This document shows, one piece after another, positions 26,058 to 36,957 of a stretch of 64,000 nucleotides of DNA. Under the pieces are notes generated by a model. It was not told the DNA's origin and made no database searches. It saw only the letters and a program-made list of their open reading frames with translations. Every line of letters starts with the position of its first letter. The first letter of the stretch is position 1. Source of the stretch: Liolophura sinensis (lineage: Eukaryota; Mollusca; Polyplacophora; Chitonida; Chitonidae); NCBI RefSeq assembly GCF_032854445.1, contig NC_088301.1, positions 56,992,512-57,056,511 of the forward strand, in the 5' to 3' direction. Position numbers and translations under genes: made by a program.

Positions 26058-28538
26058 GTGACTATTCTAGTGGAGCACTGTATTGGAAAACATACCAAAG
26101 AGGCAAATCCTGCGGATAAACACGCATTTTCGCGCTGGGATAACACATGTGGACACCCATTGTATAGGATTATTTGCTTTTCTGGGGATTGGACGCATAT
26201 CTGTCCTATATTTGCTGTGTTATGAAAACACACATCATTATTTCAGGAGATAGGTGGAGGGAGGGGGCATCTCAAATTTGAGAAAGGCGGGGATGTTGAT
26301 GGGGTGGGAGTGGAGGTGCTTTGGTCCTGAGCCCTCACCTTCAGGTTCAGTGCTTATTCCATATCTACGAGAGCTCCTCCGATGTAGTGTAAATCCCAAG
26401 AGACCCAAGTTCTTGGGTGGTGGCCATCTGGACCCGGTGCATGGCTTCCTTACTTCCGCTTTTTTCATTACTGCGTTAATTTCCGTGTGTTTTCCGTGCC
26501 TGTATCGACCGTCTGAGTGTCGCCTCCGATCTTTTGCCAGTGGACAGCCACACACGTAACGCCCATACGCCTATTGTCTTCCAAAACCTTTGTTCCTCTG
26601 ACAAATCTCCAGAAGACGGGCTCCAATGCGTGGATTCGTTTGCATGGCCAGGTCTCAGGCAGCTGAAAGTAACACGCTTGCAGCTAAGCGTGTACACATG
26701 CATTTTGTGTAATGGTGCATGAACAGCATTTTGGTTTTTTATTTAACCGTGTCGCTCAACGGTTCCACGAATTTGTCATTACTAACCACAGTTTTGTCTT
26801 TTAAAAATGTCGATGAAATTTTTAGGAACGGAGGTGGGTAGATAGCATAAGAGCCAGACTCCATGAAGCCATTTGAGTTTTTTGACCAAAGCAGATATAA
26901 AGTGAATATGATTGTCAAACCCATGTGTCTGACAGAAGTATCAACGCGTTTGTCGAACGCCTCACCCTATACATAGGTTACAATGTAATTATCCTGTTGG
27001 ATATAGATTTCATTATATAGATTCCTTGCTCCAGTGACATCCGTGTGGGAGCTTCGTCGATGCTCCTCTGTAAAAAGTTATATGCACTCATGAGATTCAA
27101 ATGTGCTAACCCATCAAACGTACAAAAACAGTATACATGTATATATAACTCAGGTATCATCCCTGGATGCTGTCAATCCCTTACTATTACAGGTATACAG
27201 GTGAGGAGGTGGGGGAACACACCTTCAAGTGCTTCGTTTACAGACTCGCAAAAACATTTGATCATTCCTGAAAGCTTTGATTTGGGGTTGTTGCCGTACC
27301 AACCTGTGACTCAGTCAAGCCACCGGGATTACATTTGAACTCGCGACTTTATCGGTTAAGGGCCTTTTCTCTTAGGTGAGCATATCCATTTACACTATGC
27401 CATGTCTCATCTGTTTTAGCGGACGGTTTTGGGTTTTTATGATCTATACATTTATTTTCCCTCGGCCAAATTTGTTCGTGACAACCCAAAAGTTAGAGTT
27501 TATTTCCGATGACAGTAAAAAAAAATTGTCTTTTAGTAACCAAGGTTGAAATAAATGAAGTTAAATTTCTGTGCCTCCATAGACTGGATCTGAGTCTGAC
27601 TTATCTACTTTGGCATGACAACCTGTAATTATAAATTCTTTAAATGTACTTACCAGATACTCTTGATGGACTGGTGATATCCAACATGGAAGATCAGGAT
27701 TGTCTTAAGGCATTTTTAACATTTGAAAGCAAAATGGCAATTGCAGGTAGACTGAAATTTAAATACCTGGATTACTCAAAAGTCATCTGTATGGATATTC
27801 AGGTTCCACAGTTGATATAACAGGGTTCTCAAACTGAGCCCAGCTGTTCAAAAGTGTATTTGCAGTTAAGTCTGATATTATCTTTAGTTTGACCTAAAAT
27901 CCAACTGGATTTGCATTAGAACAAGACAGGACAAGAAGATTTAAGCCTCGCTTACCTTTTAATACACCTTTGAACAAACTGGTGCCAGTAAAGTTTCTTG
28001 ACAAAAGCCCTTAACACTTACACAATCTAATTTAATTGACCAATTTTGACTAGCTCCACAAGAACTGGATTATATCACAAGCAGAAGTGAATATGAGGCA
28101 TTTTCACCTCTGAAGCAGTTCAAAATAAGCAAGTGTGTTTTCACAGTATATAACATCCACTTATGTGGCACACAACCTAGCCTTTTGAAATGTGTGTTGA
28201 TGTATTCATGGTTAAACCTTAACAGATAAACAAAAGTTTAGGTATTTGATTGGTGTATTGCACACAAAAGGGCCCTGCAACGCCCAGCCCACACAACACG
28301 CACACTTTCTGACCTATAAATGCAGTATGAGCGATGAAAGCTCTATTTGATACCTTCATCTATTGGTCAGGGATTACATGTACCATTCTAACTCCTCACT
28401 GAGACAGCTTAATCTGCTTGAACAAATGTTCATATTATACAGGGGCCATAATCAACCACAAAAGAACACCAAAACTTACAAAACATAACATATATTTCAC
28501 AAGAAAATTCGAGAAGAGATAACCATGCTCTTCTGAAA

Positions 28539-28560
28539 ATATATATATATATATATATAT
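28539..28560. repeat. Short (AT)n array
   Basis: 22 bp of AT repeats inside the probable FBXL14 3' UTR. Confidence 0.9.
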
Positions 28561-29100
28561 CTCTAGAATATAGTTTTCGTGCACATGACATTTCATTTAT
28601 CATTGCATATATATTTCACTGCAGATGTCTGCAAGGTCTTCACTAAAAACATCTCCATATTATGTAATTGTTTAAGTGACTTACTGAGTTCATGATCTAA
28701 GTTAAAACAACAAGTAAGCTTGGTGAATTCGTCTCCTCACTTCAACAATTTCAAGTTTATGAGGCAACCCGTCTTGTTACTTTCCCTTCTCTTTGAGGCA
28801 GTATAAAGTATCAGAAGACAGTATTATCAATACATGACAGCAGTATAATGTATGACAAAGCATGGTTACCAGAAGCAAATTTGATCCTTTTACTGGGCTG
28901 ATCAGGAACAAAAAGTTATTTGTATAAATTAACTTTCTCTGAATTCATAGGTTTTCATCTACATATATCAATACACCATGAAAACACCATGTGTCCACAT
29001 TATACAAGCTTTGCAGTCCTTAAGACATTCCATGCATCATAGTTTAAGTACAGCCCGACTGTTCTGGCCTTCATAGGAATCTTTATATTTATGCAGATCT

Positions 29101-29177
29101 TTGTATATGTAAGTACTATAACAACTGATTCATTATACTTGTATATGTAAGTACTGTAAACAACTAATACATTACAA
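29101..29177. repeat. 38-bp tandem duplication
   Basis: TTGTATATGTAAGTACT and CAACT...CATTA recur with period 38 in the probable FBXL14 3' UTR. Confidence 0.85.
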
Positions 29178-30508
29178 GGTGTATTAAAATTAAAATGAAT
29201 CAGTAAAAAATTTTCACTCATGTCATAAAGAAAAAAATATTGTAAGGATACAGTTGCATCCAGCTAACAGCCAGTCAGAAGAAAGTTAGTGTCCAAAATA
29301 TATTTTCATGTCAGATGGGGACAGTAGCCATTTGTCTAAAAATATTGGCTACAGTTTAAGATAGACTTTTCTAAATTTCAAATATTATCATTAACCATTA
29401 TATTCCTGGACCAACTGTGAGTAGATATAAAACAAATTCTTCTTTCTGAGCACAGAAACCGACTCCAAAAATAATGTAAGCTAATATATAATGCCAGAAA
29501 GAATGGCCATCATCCATTTCTATATCTTTAGTTTCAAATAAAGTCATCACACCAGTTTAATTTCAAACTTCAATCTAAAAAAGTTGGGTATTCTCTTCTT
29601 TTGTGAAGAAGAAACTAATGAACTTAACTTAATGAACTACATCTAAATTCCACCGACCATTCTTTTCTGTTGCTAACAAAAATTTACATATATTTTTCAA
29701 TTCATCTTCCTTATAGATCAGCTACTGTTCATGAAGTAATTAAAATCTAAACACTTCTCAAAAATAATAACAAGAGCCTGAACAGAAGGTCAGAAATCAC
29801 ACAATAGTTTATCCAGAGTTAACATTTTGCCAACTTTACTTCGGCCAAGTATTAGTAGATGAAAGGATAAATTTGAACATTATTATGAAAGAAAAAAGTA
29901 AGCCTCAGTAAGGTGCCATAAACATCCAACACCTTCAAAGGCAATTCTCACAAAGACTGTAAAGTTTTCATCCACAGAGTTGAACACATATTACGTCTGC
30001 ATAAAATCTGTAATGCACATGTGTAAATTTGTTACTGTTGTGGAAGCTTAACCAGGCAACAGAATTCATGTGGTGGATTTGCTGTCACAGGAATTTTGCT
30101 TAAGGTAGTAGAGAACTGCAATAAGTTCCACGTGCACTTTCGAATGAATAAAAAGTACATGTAGGGTAATGACAAAAAAATAGATTGGTCTAGCAGCAGA
30201 TATGACTGAGAGTCAAAGCACATCATTCCAATAGCTAGGGTAAACATCTACAAAACATCAGCTCTGATCGACCCATTTCTCATCATAATCAGATTTTAAC
30301 AAGTCTGAACTAGTGAAATGGACAGGCAGTTGAGTAAATACATGTACATGAAATAACCCGATATGGCCATGCACTCAATTAACAGTTCACTATTAATGGC
30401 ACTTGATGAGAATTGACTAACATCAGGACATACACAAAAGTACAGAACACCTGTGCTCTGATAGAGTAACAAAAATGTTCAGGACAATATATTCACACAG
30501 AGCAAACT

Positions 30509-31717
30509 TCACCTCTTGTGCCACAGGCCTAGATTCAGAGTTGTCAGTGTTCTTAGCTGCATTATTCTTTCCAAACCCACAGTTGAGATTTTTGTGCACC
30601 CATACAAGTCAATGGATTTTAAGTTTTTCAGATGATCACCAATATGTGACAGTGACCGATCTGTCAGCCTGTTACACTGGCCAATGTTTAATGTTGTCAG
30701 GTCATGCAACGTCCTCACAAGCCTACCAATGCCATCATCGCCAATATTACATGCACACACACTGAGACTTCGCAGACTGAATAAGCCTTGTGAGAGAAAA
30801 ATCAGTCCCTGATCACCAACTCTGTCACAAAAACTCACATCCAGCGCAGATATCCTTGAACCTCCTTCTGACAAATAGCCTAATCCTATATCACTGATAT
30901 TGTCACAGCTTCGCAAATTAATTTCTTGCAAACTCGCCATTTTGGCCAGATATTTAATTCCAGAATCTGTCACACTTCCACAGAAACTGAGATTTATTGT
31001 TTTGAGATTAGTGAGCCCCACACTAACATGTTTCAGCGATTGATCTGTTAATTTTTGACAGTCTTGCAAGCCCAGGTGCTCCAGCTCAAGGTTCCCTTCC
31101 GCTGCATCCGGACACAGTCCGGCCAAATGGCCAATTCCGTCGTCTGAAATATTACGACAACTTCGCAGGTTTAATCTCTTTAATTTTTTTAAACCCCACG
31201 CAATGAGGCGCAGTCCTATGCTTGTGATATTGCAGCATCCTCCAAGCTCCAGCACTTCCAAGTTTTTAAGAAACTGTGCGATTCGACCCAAGCTCTCGTC
31301 TTTTATTTGTTTACACAAACTTAAGTCCAACACGGTTATGTGCGGCCACTCCTGCACGAAGGCCTGGGCCAGGCCGATGTCCGTCACATTGTAACAGCCG
31401 CTCAGATTGAGACTTTCTAGGCAAGGGATTCCTCCGATCACTTCCCTCAGACTTCGGCGTAAACTCAACACTTGTATCTTACGGATACCACGTTTTACCA
31501 GACTGGGAAACAAAGACGGGTTAGCCCGGCGGAGATGAAGTTTCGCCTCGACACCTCTCCATACTATTCGGTTATACGTGGCATTTCTCCAAGCGACACA
31601 TACTTGTGCTACTCTGCCTTTGTCTCGGACGTCTAAGTAACTGAAAATGATTGCGAGTATCTCTGGGAAAAGACACGATATATTCGAATCATGCCCGCGT
31701 GCAGTCTGTGTCTCCAT
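30509..31717 (-). CDS. FBXL14: FBXL14 (Ppa-like) F-box and leucine-rich-repeat protein
   Basis: FBXL14 is the substrate-recognition subunit of an SCF (SKP1-CUL1-F-box) ubiquitin ligase. Known targets of the family include Snail-type transcription factors in vertebrates and Paired in Drosophila (Partner of paired). The frame encodes 402 residues, close to the roughly 400 usual for the family. An F-box sits near residues 14-52 (start CLFPEILAIIFSYLDVRDKG). From about residue 80 to the end run cysteine-type leucine-rich repeats of the form LxxLxLxxCxxITDxGL, for example LNLSGCYNVTDIGL and LNIGQCNRLTDRSL. The start is the ATG at 31,717 in AAAATGG context, at the family's normal N-terminus. The protein ends TLNLGLWHKR, whereas vertebrate homologues carry several more residues after LGLW. 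The stop codon overlaps a good splice-donor sequence, so a small second coding exon is possible. No frameshift or missing repeat is seen. Identification is near certain; the exact C-terminus is not. Confidence 0.96.
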   Translation of the reverse strand: METQTARGHDSNISCLFPEILAIIFSYLDVRDKGRVAQVCVAWRNATYNRIVWRGVEAKLHLRRANPSLFPSLVKRGIRKIQVLSLRRSLREVIGGIPCLESLNLSGCYNVTDIGLAQAFVQEWPHITVLDLSLCKQIKDESLGRIAQFLKNLEVLELGGCCNITSIGLRLIAWGLKKLKRLNLRSCRNISDDGIGHLAGLCPDAAEGNLELEHLGLQDCQKLTDQSLKHVSVGLTNLKTINLSFCGSVTDSGIKYLAKMASLQEINLRSCDNISDIGLGYLSEGGSRISALDVSFCDRVGDQGLIFLSQGLFSLRSLSVCACNIGDDGIGRLVRTLHDLTTLNIGQCNRLTDRSLSHIGDHLKNLKSIDLYGCTKISTVGLERIMQLRTLTTLNLGLWHKR

Positions 31718-31840
31718 TTTGATTGTTGAGCTAGAGGGAAGGCGTTAACGTCACGTGATACCCTGTACCGCGTCGACATCGTTTACAACCTATAATTTGA
31801 TTGGCCCACATTCTCTTTATTGATGGCTCTGATTGGTCAA
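31718..31840 (-). promoter_or_regulatory. Probable FBXL14 proximal promoter and 5' leader
   Basis: Directly upstream of the FBXL14 start, read on the minus strand, are two CCAAT boxes (complements at 31,800-31,804 and 31,832-31,836). A palindromic CACGTG E-box lies at 31,752-31,757 inside TCACGTGA, next to a CRE-like half-site (TGACGTTA read on the minus strand). The stretch is richer in CpG than the flanks. No TATA box is convincing, which fits a housekeeping-type promoter. Motifs are seen directly; promoter function and the transcription start are inferred. Confidence 0.5.
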
Positions 31841-32324
31841 CGATTATCTCAAGGGAACCAGCATTCCTCTCTGAGTGCACAGGCCCAGCGATACATCTAG
31901 CACACAGGGGTCAAGTAGCTCCGTTAACAGGTTTCGTTCAACCGCAGCTTCATACGGGTATACAAAAATGTAGCCTCCATTTCATGACCTATTTTCGGCT
32001 AGAATGAGGCGTACTTACTCATACTTTAGAGTGAGAATGCGGATTTTTACATTTGGACGAGACCAAATAGTGAAACGCATAATGGCAAATATTCCAAAAG
32101 GCCTATAAAATGACAAAAAAAGGGGAAGATCTTCACAAGACTATACATCTACAGATTCAGAATGCAAAAGCTAACTGTTTTCTGTTAACACTTTCTGTGT
32201 AGGCTGTATAGTAATGTAAATACTGGTTCTTAATCTACTGTTTAGGCTGTTGTAATTTGCTTATGGTAAGAACAGGCATTTGGGCCTATTTTAAATCTTA
32301 TATATAATGGTCAGAATAATATAG

Positions 32325-32444
<120 letters not shown>

Positions 32445-32714
32445 TGTGTTGGAGAAGATATCATGTTTAAAATGTCCTGAAAATTGACTATTGGACGCTA
32501 TCTTTTGTATAATTAATCTAACAGTTTGTTTAGGGCATATGATGCGTGTTTAATTTCCGGCGAATTTCGCAAACATAGCTATTGTGCTGTTCGAGTTGCA
32601 GATTCGGAAGTCTACTTTGTTTATTGTTATATTTTATTTTGTTCAGTGACTATAAAGGTAATGACCCTATGGAGAAAAAGCTCTTGTCGCTCCTTCAAAA
32701 TTTCTTTTCTTAAT

Positions 32715-32860
32715 TTTTCTGGTGGATGGTCGTTGGTTTCCCACACACGTTGAGCTCTGCGTACCCGGTTTCCTCCCACCCGAATGCTGGGCACTGTCGG
32801 GTATTATTCTTGAGTACGGCGTACAACACCAAATTGCGTCCAATCAAATAAATAAATAAT
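32715..32860 (+). mobile_element. 5'-truncated SINE, 3' part
   Basis: It contains GGTTTCCTCCCACC, AATGCTGG, ATTCTTGAGTACGGCG and a tail of AAAT repeats. This is the 3' end of a widespread molluscan/lophotrochozoan SINE type. No tRNA-like head is seen upstream, so the copy is truncated. Confidence 0.75.
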
Positions 32861-33145
32861 ATTTCTGGAAGTATATTATTTATTGTTGTGGGTAAAACTC
32901 ATTTTTGGGCCACGGATTTTCTTGACTTTTAGGCAATCTTTATTCAGGCAGGGTGTCAAATTTTAAACTTTACATATTAAGTGCAAGAGCAGTGTCTTGC
33001 ATTAATTTTTTTCTTCTTTTTACAATATGTACGTATACTACTTTGTAAACCAGTATACTTTTTGTTCATACTTAAAACCCCTATCATGGCGTTTTGGTAA
33101 TTGTATAAGCGAATGTTCCTGGGAGACGTGGATTGCTTCCGAGTC

Positions 33146-33149
<4 letters not shown>

Positions 33150-33214
<65 letters not shown>
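33150..33214. repeat. (TA)n microsatellite, 65 bp
   Basis: An uninterrupted TA array. The Tyr-Ile open frames across it on both strands are artefacts. Confidence 0.97.
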
Positions 33215-33217
<3 letters not shown>

Positions 33218-33707
33218 TGCCGTATGTATGTGTTACGATTAGAGGATATGTATAGTAAATATACAAAGCCAATTTTGCTACAGTGAGTACATACACGAGT
33301 CAGTAATTTTCAAAACAGCACTGCTGTATATATAGGAAACATGTTACAGAAACAGTAAAAACTCAGAATGTAATCAGAACAGGAATGTTTAAAAACGTTT
33401 TATACCAAAACAATGAAGCATATATTTGCTGACACCCTAGGGTTTTATTACTGCTTCGAGTTGTTTTTGAATAATAATAAAGTTACACGGGGCATTGAAG
33501 TGTTCGTATCAAAAACAAGCTTATTTAGTTTATAACATTTTGAGCTCTTGGTATATAACGTGTCACTATAACGACAGGCAAACTTGGTTGATCCAAGCGC
33601 TCGTTTTTCCCCCACCCAGAAAACCCCGTTTTAGTATGTAAAGCTGAGCTGAGAAATATCACGCAAGCCATGTAGCATGCAGGCAGCGCTGTATGGTGGC
33701 GTGACGT

Positions 33708-33842
33708 CACAATGACGCGCCATGGAATACAGCGTCACAAAGAAAAATGACTTCAGTTGAACTCGTCATTCTTGCCTCACAATGACACGCCATGGAATCA
33801 AGAGACATAAAGAGAATTAATGTCAGCCGAACTGTTTTACTG
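33708..33842. repeat. 70-bp tandem duplication
   Basis: CACAATGAC, CGCCATGGAAT, CACAAAGA or CATAAAGA, and AATG or GTCAG with GAACT recur with period 70. It lies just downstream (plus-strand left) of the Crypton-like pseudogene. Confidence 0.75.
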
Positions 33843-34180
33843 TGCTAAATCACCCCCATATCCATCGCACAGGGATTTTGTCTCCAAATGCCAAACAGGG
33901 AACTATAATTTTATATAGGTTATTTATATAACCTTAGGGCTCAATACCAGTGGGCTTTATCCGTGACCAGCTCTAACGTGTGTTAACATCTATCGTGTAA
34001 GCACGCTTTTATCAGACTGGCAATCATTCCATTAACCAATCAAATCAAATTTAATCCGGCAATCTATATATAACGCATGCGATGTCAACTAGAAATTTAA
34101 TGAGTGAAAAAGTGCTAAAGCAAAAACTCAACTGGATGAAGAATCGTGTAAATGAATTTAATAAGAAACTCGAGATCTAT

Positions 34181-35566
34181 TCATCTTTGTAGCATGCTCT
34201 CCAGGCCAAAATCAAAATCTGAATACATATCTTCACCATCGATCGAGGTTACTGGTGAGGGGTGAACTAGGGCATCCCCAGAGATGACGTCACTTCGCCT
34301 AGTTAATGCTGACTGTAGATTGGATGCCGATGAACTGCTAGTTACTGTAGCGGGAAGTATGACTGAAGGTGACGTGACAGAGCTGGATAGTCTAGGCTTT
34401 GTTGATGATGAACTGACAGTTACAGTAGCGGGAAGTATTGAAAGAGGTTGTATTTCTAGAGATGAGCACACTAGGTTTTGTTGATGACACACCAGCAGTC
34501 ATGGCTTGCCCCATTACCAACTTTTCACCCTTGGATACACTCTGATACACAGCAAGACAACACACTTTTGTGACCCGTGACCGTCATAATTTATGACGCG
34601 CTAAAGTTGAACTGTGAAAGTATCGTGGCCCCTGTGGCACGGATGCTGTGATTGGTAAATATTTGGGACAGGTTCCATTGTTAACTCCGTTTGGACATGA
34701 AGCGTGATATGGTGTCCTTCCCTAGCGGTTTCCTGGTCAAGAAGACACTGTCTTCATCCTGACACGAATCCTTTGGGTGCTGCCAGGTCCTGTCCAGATC
34801 GAGATGCAGCTTTGCAATGTATGTTTGAAATGAAGTCCCCGGGCACATGGGTCAGTCTGGTTCTTCTGGCATGAAATCAGAAACATTACCTTTGTCACAA
34901 GCCCTATGATTTTTGTCAGTTCGCTTACAGCGTTATGTATGTATTTCAGTCCAGTGGTACTCGCCACTTTCACTGCAAATGTGGCCTTAGTCATCTTTTT
35001 CATGTTTTCAAGCCCTTGCCGACAGAAGTACAGTCTCAAACATAACATTATTTAATAACCCATGAAAGGTTTTGGGACTGAGATTAACGCAGGAATAAAT
35101 CTTCTTTCTGTCAGCTTCAAAATGACTGGGTAATGGGTTATTGTATTGCCAAGTTGTTTCAGTTCATTAATGGCTGTCTTGAACATTCTATTTGTATCGG
35201 TAAATGCCAAGTCTCTGATGATGTCAAATTTCTTACAGTGGGGCGGAGCTTTCAGATAACGATTTAATCAATATATGGATGTATACCAGAAACTTTCTAG
35301 GGAATTTGTTTTGTAGTCAGTACCATCTTCCTTGCGACAGTCGATGTTAGAGTGCGATAAAGCGTCATTAAGACTCACGGGGTGGCATGCCTCGAAATCC
35401 ACATCTTGTTTTTCGATGAGGTATTTGCGAGGTATTCTCGCCGCGGTTGAATTATACTTTTTTATCGACTCTGTAATAACCTTGCTTTTTTTTCTAGCAA
35501 TTCTTCTCTGGTATGAGAGGCAAATCCTTTCTTGCCGCCTATAGACACATCAGCGATATCCTCCAT
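34181..35566 (-). pseudogene. Decayed Crypton-type tyrosine recombinase (DUF3504-like, as in ZMYM2/QRICH1/KIAA1958)
   Basis: Cryptons are DNA transposons that move with a tyrosine recombinase. Read on the minus strand from the ATG at 35,566, successive frames line up with the family in the right order. First is the N-terminal FASHTREELLEKK, then FEACHPVSLNDAL, RKEDGTDYKTNSL and LNRYLKAPPH-KKFDIIRD in the SAM-like DNA-binding part. Next come LYFCRQGLENMKKM (35,040-35,000), PMCPG, and the catalytic segment with TNHSIRATGATIL (34,664-34,631) and TVTGHKS (34,583-34,563), carrying the expected Arg and His. The tail is Ser/Thr-rich and ends at 34,181. The copy is dead. There are in-frame stops at 35,268, 35,052, 34,852, 34,681 and 34,591. 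Frameshifts lie at the 8-A run (35,486-35,493), at the 5-A run (34,910-34,914) and once more near 34,500-34,540. Recognition is from remembered family motifs; element ends are not visible, as Cryptons lack terminal inverted repeats. Confidence 0.8.
34290..34490 (-). repeat. 78-bp tandem repeats in the tail of the Crypton-like pseudogene
   Basis: The motif CTTCCCGCTAC (minus strand) recurs 78 bp apart (plus positions 34,347 and 34,425). The flanking CTAGG...TTTGTTGATGA recurs at 34,392 and 34,471. The period is 26 codons. It gives a repeating ILPATVTVSSSSTKPRLSSS-like peptide in the longest open part of the tail (103 residues). Confidence 0.7.
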
Positions 35567-35867
35567 TTTTAGCGACAGCAGTCGACATTAGGCCGAACTG
35601 AGTTAAGCCCCTTATTATAATCGCGGTGATTCTATGGCGCAGGGTATATGGCATTTAAACTCCTGATGTGATTCATATACTATGTATGGGCGTGCTCTGC
35701 ATCTGTGACAAGTGTTTGTCAACATTCTGACCGGTCTGATCAGCCAATGGCAATCGAGAATCACGCATGATGTAGGGACAAAAATAAATACTCCAGAAAC
35801 TAACTGAATTTTCCCCAAGAATGTAAAGTATCAGTCATAAATCTGACATTCGCCTATACCTCAAGTA

Positions 35868-36035
35868 TAGGAGCGGGCAGTAACAGAGTGGCTACAGGAG
35901 ATTGTCACTAGGACACACTTGATGCGGGTTCAAACACGGCTTTGGGCACGGCTTTGTAGATTAGCTTGCTCTGACTGTGGGGCATTTACGGAAATAAGCG
36001 GTTGAGTACGCTTGTGTTGCCGTTCCGTTTGTCAG
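35868..36035 (+). mobile_element. Degenerate tRNA-derived SINE
   Basis: A-box-like TAACAGAGTGG near 35,881 and B-box-like GGTTCAAACAC near 35,928 are spaced as in a tRNA of the Ser/Leu shape. About 75 bp further on a GGTTGAGTACG tail fragment (36,000-36,010) resembles the SINE tail at 38,211. No clear target-site duplication was found. Confidence 0.5.
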
Positions 36036-36334
36036 TATATATAAACAGTGGTTTCCTAGGACATTTTGGTTTCCACTACTCTTAATAGTGACAGCCATAG
36101 AATAAGTGACTCTAATTAAATTTACTGAAGCCAATAAAATAACTAAATATACCACAAGCGCAACAAACAAAAAGGACTTCTCAAGCAGATAAAGCCCAAT
36201 TTCCGAAAGCAGTAATTTATATTAATATCTCCATGCATAGACCTACAGCATGCATTGCAACTTCGCTATAGGCCTACTTTTACTCTGTGAACATGTAAAA
36301 GAGAACAGTGCCGTTTTTATAGCTGGAAACAATG

Positions 36335-36407
36335 TCATCGATAGCTATCATGGTAATTCAAAAGAAAAATTCTTGAGTACTGGATTAAACAACAAATAAT
36401 CAATCCG
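36335..36407 (+). mobile_element. SINE 3' tail fragment
   Basis: AAATTCTTGAGTACTGGATT followed by AAACAACAAATAATCAAT matches the tail of the SINE at 32,715-32,860. Head and body are missing or unrecognisable. Confidence 0.5.
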
Positions 36408-36887
36408 GCTATTGTATGGCTGTAAATTCGCCTGTTTGCTTTTTGTGCACACTTTCTTAACTCATTTGAAATTCATATATATATATATGCACAAACCTAA
36501 TGTCTCCGCGTCGTCATGTGACGTGAAAACCTAAACATACATACATGTACATACACACCCTAGGTGTTGACCAACTGAGTCGTGCTTTCGAATCTAGTTA
36601 TCTGTAAGGAGATTCGCGTTTATCCATTTTCTACCATTCATAAACCCGGGTCCTTGCCAAAACGTGGAATATTCCTTAACACGGCGTCAAGCACTGATGA
36701 AATAAACTATGCAAAGCGATGTGTTATCGGTATTGCGTAACATATTTCGTATACGTATTTTTTCTGACAAAATCGTTAAGCGTGTTCTGTTGATAAAAAT
36801 CTGTATCACATATATATAAAGAATATTAAATTCGTTATTTACTTGCCAAAACCGGCGGTTTATTCCGGACGCTAAAGTTGAATTAAA

Positions 36888-36957
36888 CTGACTGCCGTCA
36901 CGTAGATGAAATATTCTGTACGCCAAATATACAGCAGCCATTCAGTCAATCAAACAA
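36888..36957 (+). mobile_element. Diverged SINE 3' tail fragment
   Basis: CTGACTGCCGTC, GAAATATTCT and a terminal CAATCAAAC occur in the order of the common SINE tail (CTGGCCGCCGTC...GAAATATTCTTGAG...CAATCAAAT). The similarity is patchy, so this is an older copy. Confidence 0.4.

Larger units (their letters stand above)
17629..27498. other. Intergenic, AT-rich with small repeats
   Basis: It holds the GT array, the 21-bp and 100-bp tandem repeats, a SINE-like head at 23,262, the foldback at 25,951 and a GC-richer patch at 26,240-26,700 of unknown nature, plus the unproven minus-strand frame at 22,530-22,823. Confidence 0.55.
27499..30508 (-). other. Probable long 3' untranslated region of FBXL14
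   Basis: For 3 kb downstream of the FBXL14 stop there is no other gene signal, and the sequence is T-rich on the sense (minus) strand, as many 3' UTRs are. I found no AATAAA on the minus strand between 30,508 and 27,505. The first is at 27,504-27,499, with another at 27,456-27,451. Variant ATTAAA signals exist earlier (near 29,560, 28,030 and 27,960), so a shorter transcript is equally possible. The interval contains a short TA array at 28,539-28,560 and a 38-bp tandem duplication at 29,101-29,177. It may also contain a last small coding exon. The UTR call is inference from position, composition and signal distribution. Confidence 0.35.

Noticed and set aside
26238-26559. Overlapping open frames of about 100 codons on both strands
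   Set aside because: Neither shows a known motif. The patch is GC-richer, which lengthens open frames on both strands.
30475-30765. Plus-strand frame over the FBXL14 end
   Set aside because: Antisense shadow of the FBXL14 coding sequence, as is 31,203-31,394.
33027-33296. Tyr-Ile-rich open frames on both strands
   Set aside because: They are produced by the TA microsatellite. The same applies to frames at 41,120-41,476, 46,760-47,302 and 49,371-49,628.
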